A stretch of 14,592 bases of DNA from Nitrososphaerales archaeon (GCA_030040055.1 JASHUK010000021.1:1-14592); one strand, 5' to 3'; counted from the stretch's first letter, positions 1 to 6,558 are shown. Made by a program: numbers and translations. The notes: a model not told the origin generated them from the sequence alone.

Positions 1-1101
1 CACCGAGTAGTCGACTGCGAGCCCGAGCATTGTCAGGATCATGAGGAACGGCACCGCGAAGTTGATCTGGCCGTGCTGGATGACGACAGTAAGGCCGTAG
101 AAGGACCCCAGCGACACCGCTATGGCCACGCCGCCGATCATCAGGGGAATCAGGGCGGCGACCGGTGAGAGGAAGAGGAGACCTGCCACGAGCAGCGAAA
201 TCGCCAGCCCGGGGAGCACGCTGTTGTCGAGCGCCGGCTTGAACGAGTTGGACAAGTCGACCAGGAGCACCGGCCCGCCGGTCACGTAGAGTGTGCCGAG
301 GCCGGCCAAGCTCGAGCCGTGAACTGCCGTCTTCACTTCCTGGACAGTCGCCGAGGTGGGGGCTGATGCGAATCCGAGCTCAAAGATCATCGTTCCGTTG
401 TTGGGGCTTACGAAGTTCCTGGTGACCGTCCCCGAGAGGCGATAGGGATAGTCGTTGAAGCTCTCCGCGAGAAGCAGGCCGGAGACAGAGGTCTTGACCT
501 GCGCGGCTGTGCTGTTCGGTCCCAGCTGCGATAATAAGGAATAGAGGGACGTGGAATTGACATCGAAGAGGGGAGACGACGCATAGAGCGCCGGCGCCGA
601 GTCTGCGAGCTCCTTTGCCGCAGCGTCCCATGCGCCCTGCTCCTCAGCCGGAGGCACGTGTCCCACGCCTTGGGCGATCTGCTCGAGGTAGACCGGGACA
701 GTCGCCTCCAGGAGGCTCGCCTCCTCCGAATAGACGCTCGTCACTCCGGTGTAACCCGAGACGCCCGGGTCGCCCCCTAGCGTCTTGTTGAGCGAGAACA
801 GGCCGTTCCTCACCTGGTCAGAGTATACGTTCTGGCTCTGGAAGACGACCAGTATCGGCTCGGCGCTCGTGTTGGCCGAAGGAAACTGGGCGTCGAGTAT
901 CGCCTGCGCCTTCTGGGACTCGGAGTTCTGGGCGCTGAGGCTGCCGGCGCTCGTGACGTTGAAGTTGACAGATGAGAAGAAGTTCAGGACCAGAGGGGTG
1001 GAGAGCACAAGGACCAGCAACCAGACGGCCACTATCACCCTGTGCCTCTTCCTGATTAGAGAATCCAGACGGTCGAACACTGAGCGGCCGCCCTTGTCCA
1101 T
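1..1101 (-). CDS. MMPL/RND-type membrane transporter, N-terminal part (runs off left edge)
   Basis: The minus frame is open from an ATG at 1101 to the window edge, giving 367 codons without a stop. A basic N-terminus leads into a membrane helix at about residues 23-45 (VIVAVWLLVLVLSTPLVL). A large extracytoplasmic region follows (about 46-280), rich in Ser, Thr and Asn and with several N-glycosylation sequons. Three closely spaced helices then start near residue 290, ending in a segment like the RND/MMPL core (MILTMLGLAVDYSV). This is the layout of the first half of an MMPL (MmpL/YdfJ-like) transporter, which exports lipids or other hydrophobic compounds using the ion gradient. The substrate cannot be told. 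The gene begins 24 bases after the LON-domain gene on the same strand, and a GGAG lies about 12 bases before the ATG, so it is probably the second gene of that operon. The family call is fairly sure; the C-terminal half is outside the window. Confidence 0.82.
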   Translation of the reverse strand, partial: MDKGGRSVFDRLDSLIRKRHRVIVAVWLLVLVLSTPLVLNFFSSVNFNVTSAGSLSAQNSESQKAQAILDAQFPSANTSAEPILVVFQSQNVYSDQVRNGLFSLNKTLGGDPGVSGYTGVTSVYSEEASLLEATVPVYLEQIAQGVGHVPPAEEQGAWDAAAKELADSAPALYASSPLFDVNSTSLYSLLSQLGPNSTAAQVKTSVSGLLLAESFNDYPYRLSGTVTRNFVSPNNGTMIFELGFASAPTSATVQEVKTAVHGSSLAGLGTLYVTGGPVLLVDLSNSFKPALDNSVLPGLAISLLVAGLLFLSPVAALIPLMIGGVAIAVSLGSFYGLTVVIQHGQINFAVPFLMILTMLGLAVDYSV

Positions 1102-1125
1102 GCGCCTACCGGCTCCTGCGGGCCC

Positions 1126-1938
1126 TCACTTCAAGGCCCTCCTTCTCAGGAACTCAGGGCCGTACCTCTCCGCCAGGAGCGCCAGAACCTCGTCGGAGTG
1201 CTCTTGGACGACGTGGTCGAGGAACTCCCTCGCAATGGTTCCGCCTCTTGTCGGCCCGGCCTCGAACGCCCTGTCGGCGAAGTCCATGCACGTGGCACAG
1301 TCGGGTATGGCCCTGGCCTTCGCCGCGTTCTTCAGGTCGTGCAGCTGTCTCTCGAACAATTTGTGGACCTTGGCCAGCCTCGCCTCCGGATCCAAGGTTC
1401 GGAGGAGGTCGAGCCTGTCGTCGAACGTGAACAATGGGGAATACGCGCAGGTGTCGGCTAGCCTTCCCGGGCTGTCGATGCTTTTCAGGAGGGCGACGAT
1501 CTCTTCGGGAATCCCAGGGATGAGGTCGACGAACTCGTCTATCTGCCCAAGGACTTCCTTTACGAGGCTAGTCTCGGTTGGGGCGTCCTCGAACCCTTCC
1601 GCCCTGGTAAACCTCACTCTGACGTAGGGGCTTTCCTCCACTACCCTCTGCACCCGGACCCTCCACAGCCCTTTCGAGAGGGCCTGCGTCCCCCCCGCTT
1701 CTGTCTGAGCTACCGTCCTCAGCAGGACGAGCGTCCCGATGGTCCCTTCGGCTGCATCGCCTCCTGCGTTGGGGATGAGGACGGCGAGCTTGCGCTCCCT
1801 GAACGCCTGGGCAGTCGCTGCGACGTTCTTGGAGTCCCGGACTACCACGGTCGCCTCCATCTCGGGAAACAAGACCGTGTCGTTGGTTAGCAAGGCTGGC
1901 GCCTCGTAGGAGTCGTTCTCCGAGCCCGGGGCCGTCAT
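1126..1938 (-). CDS. Stand-alone LON substrate-binding-domain protein
   Basis: This 270-residue soluble protein matches the N-terminal (LON/PUA-like plus helical) domain of the bacterial protease Lon. It opens with a strand like the family start (NDTVLFPEMEATVVVRD, 19-33), then GTIGTLVLLR (65-74), LWRVRVQRVVEESPYV (91-106), and a helical part with GRLADT near 159-164 and RLDLLRTLDPEARL (175-188). There is no AAA+ or protease domain: the gene stops after a tail (about 205-270) carrying a CxxC at C214/C217. Free-standing LON domains occur in bacteria and are thought to bind unfolded or client proteins; archaeal LonB proteases lack this domain. A TATA-like box 26-32 bases before the ATG suggests a leaderless message and sets the start. 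The MMPL transporter follows 24 bases later. The domain call is solid; the role is unknown. Confidence 0.8.
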   Translation of the reverse strand: MTAPGSENDSYEAPALLTNDTVLFPEMEATVVVRDSKNVAATAQAFRERKLAVLIPNAGGDAAEGTIGTLVLLRTVAQTEAGGTQALSKGLWRVRVQRVVEESPYVRVRFTRAEGFEDAPTETSLVKEVLGQIDEFVDLIPGIPEEIVALLKSIDSPGRLADTCAYSPLFTFDDRLDLLRTLDPEARLAKVHKLFERQLHDLKNAAKARAIPDCATCMDFADRAFEAGPTRGGTIAREFLDHVVQEHSDEVLALLAERYGPEFLRRRALK

Positions 1939-1963
1939 TCTCGGTGACCCCGTCAGACTCCGC

Positions 1964-1972
1964 AGATAAAGT
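1964..1972 (-). promoter_or_regulatory. TATA-like box for the LON-domain gene
   Basis: On the minus strand an AT-rich CTTTATCT lies 26-33 bases before the ATG at 1938. That is the archaeal TATA distance to a transcription start at or next to the start codon. The surroundings are GC-rich, so the box stands out. Confidence 0.5.
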
Positions 1973-2055
1973 GCATCACGCTCGGCTGCTGGCGCACGCC
2001 TGCACGGAGCCTTTCGCCGCCCTGATGGAACTGCTCCACCCGGTTTGCCGGCAAC

Positions 2056-2063
2056 TCTTATCA
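2056..2063 (+). promoter_or_regulatory. TATA-like box for the peroxiredoxin gene
   Basis: TCTTATCA is the only AT-rich stretch before the peroxiredoxin gene and lies about 28 bases before the GTG at 2087. This supports leaderless transcription from 2087 and argues against the TTG at 2045, which would sit upstream of the box. It is a weak match. Confidence 0.35.
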
Positions 2064-2086
2064 GTTCGGGGACTGCGACGCTCCCG

Positions 2087-2572
2087 GTGTCTCGCAGCGT
2101 GAAGGTCGGGGACCGGGCACCAAGGTTCTCGCTGCGGTCTCAGGACGGCTCGACCGTCAGCCTAGACGACTTCTTGGGAAAGAAGGCGGTGGTTCTCTAC
2201 TTTTATCCGAAGGACAACACACCCGGCTGCACGGCAGAGGCCCGCGCCTTCAGCGACAGGTACGAGGTCTTCAAGGACATGGGGGCGGAGGTAATCGGGG
2301 TGAGTTCAGACTCGGTTGACTCTCACAAGGGCTTCGCCGCCAAGTGCGGCCTCCGATTCAACATCCTGAGCGACCCTGGAGGGACGATTAGGAAGCTTTA
2401 CGGCGCACAGTCTACCCTTGGGCTACTTCCAGGGAGGGTCACCTACATCATCGATGCGGACGGCAAGGTCAGGCACATCTTCTCCTCTCAGATGCACCCG
2501 ACGCAGCACGTTGAAGAAGGCGTCGCCGTCTTGGCGTCGATGAAAGAAGAAACCCGCCAGAAGGCGCCCTAG
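2087..2572 (+). CDS. Peroxiredoxin, Bcp/PrxQ type
   Basis: Reduces hydrogen peroxide and organic peroxides through a cysteine thiol, in the cytoplasm. The family start (VKVGDRAPRFSL) is followed by VVLYFYPKDNTPGCTAEA with the peroxidatic cysteine in TPGCT, then VIGVSSDSVDSHKGF, LSDPGG and the end of the thioredoxin fold (RVTYIIDADGKVRHIF). The second cysteine that Bcp proteins often carry five residues after the first is Arg here (TPGCTAEARAF). The only other cysteine is 39 residues downstream in AAKCGL, close to where some PrxQ proteins have their resolving cysteine. The frame is open to a TTG at 2045, but GTG 2087 (161 residues) or GTG 2099 fits family length and the TATA-like box better. 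The next gene, a small membrane protein, starts one base after the stop. Confidence 0.9.
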   Translation: MSRSVKVGDRAPRFSLRSQDGSTVSLDDFLGKKAVVLYFYPKDNTPGCTAEARAFSDRYEVFKDMGAEVIGVSSDSVDSHKGFAAKCGLRFNILSDPGGTIRKLYGAQSTLGLLPGRVTYIIDADGKVRHIFSSQMHPTQHVEEGVAVLASMKEETRQKAP

Positions 2573-2573
2573 C

Positions 2574-2873
2574 ATGGCGGTGCAGCTCTTCCTGATCTGG
2601 TACTTCGTAATCGGCTTCCTCCTCGGCAACGGGGTTCCTCACTTCGCCTTCGGGGCGGCGGGGAAGGTGTTCAGGAGTCCCTTCGGCCAGAGGTCTTCGC
2701 CCAGGACGAACGTGCTCTGGGGGTTGGCGAACTTCCTACTGGCCACGGCGGTGGCGGCTGCGCTCGTCGTCCTAAGCCTCTACAGTGGCTATGCCTTGGT
2801 TGCACTGTTCGCCGGATTCTGGTTGACAATGCTGATGTTCGGCACCGGCATCAAGAGGTTCCTGAACGAGTAG
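2574..2873 (+). CDS. Small three-helix membrane protein of unknown function
   Basis: A 99-residue hydrophobic protein with helices at about residues 3-22 (LFLIWYFVIGFLLG), 44-67 (VLWGLANFLLATAVAAALVVL) and 72-91 (YALVALFAGFWLTMLMFG), and a basic tail (GIKRFLNE). Between helices 1 and 2 is a polar loop with GNGVPHFAFG and RSPFGQRSSPRTN. I do not recognise the family with certainty; the layout resembles small uncharacterised integral membrane proteins. The ATG lies one base after the peroxiredoxin stop, so the two are almost certainly cotranscribed. That makes a membrane-side partner in peroxide handling possible, but nothing in the sequence shows a redox motif: there is no cysteine. Confidence 0.8.
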   Translation: MAVQLFLIWYFVIGFLLGNGVPHFAFGAAGKVFRSPFGQRSSPRTNVLWGLANFLLATAVAAALVVLSLYSGYALVALFAGFWLTMLMFGTGIKRFLNE

Positions 2874-2886
2874 TCTGTGGGCTACT

Positions 2887-2896
2887 CCATATCTAC
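2887..2896 (+). promoter_or_regulatory. TATA-like box for the trans-sulfuration gene
   Basis: CCATATCTAC lies 24-33 bases before the ATG at 2920, the distance for a leaderless archaeal transcript. It also separates this gene from the preceding peroxiredoxin/membrane-protein pair as its own transcription unit. Confidence 0.45.
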
Positions 2897-2919
2897 CCGC
2901 TCCGATAGCCACGGCCTTG

Positions 2920-4083
2920 ATGGGGGACTCCACCAGGGCAGTCCACGAGGCCGAGCCGTTCGACGAAGCGACCGGCTCCCTGATCACTCCAATCTTCGAG
3001 ACGTCGACCTTCGCTTTCAGCAGGGCCGAGGACGTCCCGAAGGCGATTTCGGGAGAGAAGGGGTATACTTACTCTCGGTGGGACAACCCGACAGTGCGGC
3101 GGCTAGAAGCCAAGATGACAGCCTTCGAGGGAGGAGGGGACGCCGCGGCCTTCTCGTCAGGCATGGCCGCTATTACGACGTCCGTCTTTGCGTTCATCGG
3201 GAAAGGTGCCCACGTACTAGCGATCAGGGACCTGTATGGAGGAACGTTCTCTCTCTTCCGCCACCTGCTTCCGGGAATAGGGCTGGCTACCGACCTTGTG
3301 GAGACCACCGACACCGGAGCGCTCGAGGAGGGGGTCAGGGAGAACACCAAGATCGTATACATCGAGAGCCCCACGAACCCCACGCTGAAGCTCGTGGATG
3401 TCGCCCGAGCCGCAAAGATAGCCCACATGGCCGGAGCGCTCCTCCTCGTCGACAACACGTTCGCATCTCCCATCAACCAGAACCCGCTCGGCCTGGGGGC
3501 GGACGTCGTCCTGCACAGCGCCACGAAGTTCCTCAACGGGCACGCCGACCTCATAGCCGGGATCGCCGTGTCAGACGAGCCGAAGGCGCACGCAATCAAG
3601 ATGGCCAGGAGAGAGTTTGGAGGGACTCTCGACCCGCTGCCAGCTTGGCTCGTCCTGAGGGGGATGAAGACGATGGCCCTGAGGGTGAGGCAGCAGAACG
3701 CGAACGCTCAGGCACTGGCGGAGTTCCTGTCTTCCCACAAGAAGGTCGCCGCCGTACACTATCCGGGCCTGAAGTCTCACCCGCAGCACGCCCTGGCGAG
3801 ACGGCAGATGAAGGGCTTCGGGGGGATGCTCAGCTTCGAGGTCAGGGGGAAGATGCGAGACGCGATGAGGTTCACGGAGTCCCTTAAGGTGGCCAGCCTG
3901 GCCGCGAGCCTGGGCGGAGTGGAGACGCTGGTGTCCCAGCCGGCGAACATGACCCACACGCAGATGACCGAGAAGGAGAGGCTGCTGACGGGGATGCCGG
4001 ACTCCCTGGTGAGGGTCTCGGTCGGGATCGAAGACGTTGACGACCTGGTGGCCGACTTCAGGGCGGGGCTGGCGGCCGTCTAG
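2920..4083 (+). CDS. PLP-dependent trans-sulfuration enzyme (cystathionine gamma-synthase/gamma-lyase family)
   Basis: This 387-residue cytoplasmic enzyme has the full Cys/Met-metabolism PLP fold. YTYSRWDNPTVRRLE near residue 50 is the phosphate/substrate loop, where Arg-Trp-Asp stands in place of the usual Arg-Thr-Gly. SSGMAAI near 80, DLYGGTFSLF near 105, VDNTFASP near 178 and SATKFLNGHAD follow, with the Schiff-base lysine at K203. The end has SQPANMTHTQMT and RVSVGIED. The family includes cystathionine gamma-synthase, cystathionine gamma-lyase, O-acetylhomoserine sulfhydrylase and methionine gamma-lyase, and sequence alone does not settle which this is. A TTG codon sits directly before the ATG; the ATG and the TATA spacing decide the start. 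The gene is monocistronic and converges on tiaS, sharing its stop bases. Confidence 0.93.
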   Translation: MGDSTRAVHEAEPFDEATGSLITPIFETSTFAFSRAEDVPKAISGEKGYTYSRWDNPTVRRLEAKMTAFEGGGDAAAFSSGMAAITTSVFAFIGKGAHVLAIRDLYGGTFSLFRHLLPGIGLATDLVETTDTGALEEGVRENTKIVYIESPTNPTLKLVDVARAAKIAHMAGALLLVDNTFASPINQNPLGLGADVVLHSATKFLNGHADLIAGIAVSDEPKAHAIKMARREFGGTLDPLPAWLVLRGMKTMALRVRQQNANAQALAEFLSSHKKVAAVHYPGLKSHPQHALARRQMKGFGGMLSFEVRGKMRDAMRFTESLKVASLAASLGGVETLVSQPANMTHTQMTEKERLLTGMPDSLVRVSVGIEDVDDLVADFRAGLAAV

Positions 4084-5258
4084 CCTGCGACGCTAATCCA
4101 CTGCCTGATCACTGCCGCGGACTTCGGCGCTTCTCGGCCGTACCGAGCCAGCGGCCTCGTAAGGTGCCTGTGTGCCCGCGTCGAGGAGACGTATGTCCCT
4201 CTCACGATGCCCCTACTCCTTCCCGGGGCGGAGAGGACCCGAAGTGCCTCGGCGTTGAGGACCTTCGAGTGACCTTCGCTGGGGCGCCTTACCCCTCCGA
4301 ACACCCTGACTCTGTCCCCTGGCATAAGACGCATCGCCGCCCTCCTGAGGTCTCCCGTCGGTTCATAGAAGGCGCAGGAGTGGGGCCCGTCGGACGAAGC
4401 CAGCGAAAGGTACACGTGGCCGCCCCTCCCCGTCGCCACCCCCGCGACCCTGCCCTGCGCCCATCCCGAAGAGTACGACTTCCAGTCGAGCCGTCCCTGT
4501 AGGTGGGCGTCCGTGTGCTGGTTCGTCATGTAGACCATCCAGCCTTCGAGTTTCTCGTCGAACTCCAAGGAGCCGAACGCCTCGACCACGGCCCGGGCGG
4601 AGTCACCCCGTACACCGGCGAAGACCGGGTCGGGTCCGTGGGGGGCCACCAGGACCCTCCGCTTCTGGTAGTCGAAGCTGTTGAAGGTGTGCGGGAAGGT
4701 GTCCTTGTCCATCTTCTCCACCGACCTCGGGTCGATGGACCGCGCCGCTCCCCACGCGTCCTTCCTCCGGTAGCTGACCAGCTCGAACGTGTGGTCGTCT
4801 CGGCCATCAAAGCCGAGCGAGCTGGCGGCGCCGACCAGTCCCATGCCGTTCCCCAAGGTCATTGTCATCGCCCCCAAGCTCGCGAGGAGCCTCCTCGCCC
4901 TGTGGACGTTGACGACGCCAGTAAGGGCGTCGCGGTAGAGACGGGTCAGCCGGGGGTCGGGGCGGCCCCCCTGTAGGAGGACGAGCCCGGAGTTTGCCCC
5001 GTTCGCCTCGTCGGCAAGCCCCGCGACCTTCTCGGAGACGGCCCGGAACGCCGCGCGGGGTTCATCAGTTTCTACGGTCAGGCACACGGCTGCGTTGCCG
5101 CGGGTCTTGAATGGGACGTTGGGGTTTAGCCTCACGAGCTTCGGATAAGGGAGGACCGTCATTACGCTCCGGAGGTCGACCGCTATCCGATACGCGAGGT
5201 GGGTTGTGCAGCCCCCCCGCGATGAGTCTGTGTCGTCGAGCCCTATGAGGCACTTCAT
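4080..5258 (-). CDS. tiaS: tRNA(Ile2) 2-agmatinylcytidine (agmatidine) synthetase TiaS, lacking the zinc ribbon
   Basis: TiaS uses ATP and agmatine to modify C34 of tRNA-Ile(CAU), so that the tRNA reads AUA and not AUG. The N-terminus has the family signature IGLDDTDSSRGGCTTHLAY. The middle has the Thr18/C34 kinase-like part (RVLVAPHGPDPVFAGVRGD, 201-219) and TNQHTDAHL (245-253). An OB-fold spans about 266-345 (GGHVYLSL, FYEPTGDL, GDRVRVFGGV). The conserved RAHRHLTRPL follows near 362-371. The family usually has a zinc ribbon with two CxxC pairs between the OB-fold and this end motif. Here only about 15 residues separate them and there is no cysteine after residue 295, so the ribbon is gone with no sign of a frameshift. 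At 392 residues it is shorter than typical forms. It lies 36 bases after the RAM gene and may be cotranscribed with it. Confidence 0.92.
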   Translation of the reverse strand: MKCLIGLDDTDSSRGGCTTHLAYRIAVDLRSVMTVLPYPKLVRLNPNVPFKTRGNAAVCLTVETDEPRAAFRAVSEKVAGLADEANGANSGLVLLQGGRPDPRLTRLYRDALTGVVNVHRARRLLASLGAMTMTLGNGMGLVGAASSLGFDGRDDHTFELVSYRRKDAWGAARSIDPRSVEKMDKDTFPHTFNSFDYQKRRVLVAPHGPDPVFAGVRGDSARAVVEAFGSLEFDEKLEGWMVYMTNQHTDAHLQGRLDWKSYSSGWAQGRVAGVATGRGGHVYLSLASSDGPHSCAFYEPTGDLRRAAMRLMPGDRVRVFGGVRRPSEGHSKVLNAEALRVLSAPGRSRGIVRGTYVSSTRAHRHLTRPLARYGREAPKSAAVIRQWISVAG

Positions 5259-5294
5259 GGCTGGTCGTAAGGAATTGAGGTGCAGAGGCTCAGG

Positions 5295-5528
5295 TCAGGC
5301 TTCCACGACTATCATGGTCAGGGTGCTCCTCACCTTGGGAAGCCGGCGTATGTTCCAAGTGATGGTCTCCTTGACCTTGTCCATCGTGTCTGCTTCGACC
5401 CTGGCTATGACGTCGTAGACTCCGTACACCACGTAGACGTCCTTCACGTTCGGCATCGACTTCAGCTCCTTCAGCAGCTCCTCTTCAGCGCCAAGCTCGG
5501 CGTTGATGAGAACGAATGCGTTGGGCAT
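5295..5528 (-). CDS. RAM-only Lrp/AsnC-family ligand-binding protein
   Basis: A 77-residue protein made only of the effector-binding RAM domain of Lrp/AsnC regulators, with no helix-turn-helix. It starts MPNAFVLINAELGAE, followed by ELLKELKSMPNVKDVYVVYGVYDVIARVEADT and an end with VRSTLTMIVVEA, the usual beta-alpha-beta-beta-alpha-beta pattern. Such stand-alone RAM proteins form dimers to octamers and probably bind amino acids; they may pair with full-length Lrp proteins. The frame is open 18 codons further upstream, but the ATG at 5528 gives the family length, and the upstream residues (RQGCEAAARDVE) are not domain-like. A TATA-like box lies 36-44 bases upstream, leaving a leader of about 10 bases. 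tiaS follows in the same direction. Confidence 0.88.
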   Translation of the reverse strand: MPNAFVLINAELGAEEELLKELKSMPNVKDVYVVYGVYDVIARVEADTMDKVKETITWNIRRLPKVRSTLTMIVVEA

Positions 5529-5562
5529 CTCGACGTCTCTCGCGGCCGCTTCGCAACCCTGA

Positions 5563-5571
5563 CGTATTAAC
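5563..5571. promoter_or_regulatory. TATA-like element between the divergent RAM and tsr3 genes
   Basis: The AT-rich CGTATTAAC (GTTAATACG on the minus strand) is the only such stretch in the GC-rich 106-base divergent gap. It lies 36-44 bases before the RAM ATG and about 65 bases before the tsr3 GTG. Because TTAA is symmetric it could serve either or both directions; the minus-strand gene fits better. Confidence 0.4.
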
Positions 5572-5634
5572 CGTTGCGACACCCGGCGCTAGCTCGAGGG
5601 GAACGAGCAGGCGCAGCCCTCAAAAGGATGCAAA

Positions 5635-6162
5635 GTGGGCGGCGGGCGTTTGATCGGAGTCTTCGCGCTCGAAATGGGGCAGGACGACCCTACGAAGTGC
5701 ACGGCCCGGAAGATGATCCAGATGGACCTGGCGAAGGGCGTCGGCAGGAAGTTCCACGCGTCGGACACGGTCATCGTCCTGAATCCTTATGCGCACAGGG
5801 TGATCTCGCCCCCCGACCGCGGGGCGAAGTCCGTGCTGGCGGTGGATTGTTCCTGGAACCTTGCTCAGGAGGTCTTCTTCAGGAAGTTGGGGGGGAAGCA
5901 TAGGAGGCTCCCGTTGCTCCTTGCAGCCAACCCGACCAACTATGCGCGGCCGGGCATGCTCAGCTCCCTCGAGGCCGTGGCGGCGACGATGTACATACTC
6001 GGGGAGGTCGAGGAGGCGGAGCGGTACCTGAACATCTACAAGTGGGGCCCGGGGTTTCTTACCCTGAACAAGGACCCGCTGGAGTCATACAGGACCAGCA
6101 GGACCGAAGGCAAGGTTCTCGACTCGGAGAAGGAATACTTCCCGCAGCTCTTCGAGGTCTGA
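5635..6162 (+). CDS. tsr3: 16S rRNA aminocarboxypropyltransferase Tsr3
   Basis: Tsr3 transfers the 3-amino-3-carboxypropyl group from S-adenosylmethionine to a hypermodified uridine/pseudouridine of small-subunit rRNA near the decoding site, a late step of ribosome assembly. Family signatures are clear: DDPTKCTARKM (17-27), VVDCSWN-like AVDCSWN (68-74), RRLPLLLAANPTNYARPGMLSS (90-111), EAVAATMYILGE (113-124) and YKWGPGFLTLN (134-144). At 175 residues it has normal archaeal length. The start is a GTG; AAAGGA lies about 7 bases upstream and could be a ribosome binding site, and an ATG at 5628 is out of frame. The RNase P RNA gene begins about 35 bases downstream on the same strand, so two RNA-maturation functions sit side by side. 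Confidence 0.92.
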   Translation: MGGGRLIGVFALEMGQDDPTKCTARKMIQMDLAKGVGRKFHASDTVIVLNPYAHRVISPPDRGAKSVLAVDCSWNLAQEVFFRKLGGKHRRLPLLLAANPTNYARPGMLSSLEAVAATMYILGEVEEAERYLNIYKWGPGFLTLNKDPLESYRTSRTEGKVLDSEKEYFPQLFEV

Positions 6163-6165
6163 GGA

Positions 6166-6176
6166 AGGGTTAACTG
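6166..6176 (+). promoter_or_regulatory. Possible TATA-like box for the RNase P RNA gene
   Basis: GGGTTAACTGC is centred about 26 bases before the inferred RNA 5' end (near 6196-6198) and just after the tsr3 stop. It is a weak match, but the only AT-containing stretch in place. Confidence 0.3.
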
Positions 6177-6195
6177 CGTAGCCTCCGAGGTAGAA

Positions 6196-6493
6196 ACGGC
6201 GCGAGCCGGTGGGCGAGCCACGGGGATCTCCTGGGGAAGTTCCTCCCTCGCAGCAGGACGCACGGCGCCAAGAAGCGCGGCCGGAGACGGTCGGCTCCAG
6301 AACAGAAACGACACCCGGCCCGTCAAGGGCGATGATGGGGCGACCCTGAGGTCGGCGGGGGCCGGGATGAAACGGCTGACCCGTGCGGAGCAAGGCCAAA
6401 CGTGGTCGATGAGACGCCTGCTGGAGACCAGGGTAGGCCGCTGAGCTGAATCCCGCCTAGAACAGAAGGAGGACTACGGCCGGGACGCGCCAA
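6196..6493 (+). ncRNA. rnpB: RNase P RNA, archaeal type
   Basis: This is the catalytic RNA of RNase P, which removes 5' leaders from pre-tRNAs. The conserved core is present in order. GGGGAAGTTCCTCC (6233-6246) is CR-I. GGAGCAAGGCCAAA (6387-6400) and GGGTAGGCCGCTGAG (6431-6445) match the CR-II/III region seen in bacterial and archaeal type A RNAs. AGAACAGAAGGAGGACTA (6459-6476) is CR-V. Helix P4 forms between AGTTCCTCC (6238-6246) and GGAGGACT (6468-6475), leaving the universal bulged U. Helix P1 closes the molecule: GGCGCG (6198-6203) with CGCGCC (6486-6491), then a tandem A-G/G-A step, then CCGG (6206-6209) with CCGG (6480-6483). The total is about 296 bases, normal for archaea. The frames that run through it (for example minus 6085-6399) are chance openings. 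The exact ends are inferred from P1. Confidence 0.95.
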
Positions 6494-6501
6494 GGACGAC
6501 T

Positions 6502-6535
6502 CCACGGCGGAGGGGGACAACCCCCCCCGCTGTGG
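6502..6535. terminator. Strong GC hairpin between convergent rnpB and ICMT-like genes
   Basis: CCACGGCGG (6502-6510) pairs with CCGCTGTGG (6527-6535) through one G-T wobble. After an A/C mismatch, GGGGG (6512-6516) pairs with CCCCC (6521-6525) around an ACAA loop. It lies 10 bases past RNase P helix P1 and 23 bases past the convergent gene's stop. No T-tract follows on either strand, so it is not a textbook terminator. It may still serve as a 3'-end, processing or protective structure for both transcripts. Confidence 0.5.
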
Positions 6536-6558
6536 GCTCATGTCGCACAAGGCCGGCC

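Noticed and set aside
785..1627. 280-codon plus-strand open frame
   Set aside because: It runs antisense through the MMPL and LON-domain genes, its Ser/Arg-rich translation shows no domain, and the minus-strand proteins are convincing.
2877..3887. 336-codon plus-strand open frame
   Set aside because: It is a shifted frame of the trans-sulfuration gene with Arg/Gly/Pro-rich, domain-less translation.
4164..4976. Two plus-strand open frames antisense to tiaS
   Set aside because: They show no domain, while tiaS is intact on the other strand.
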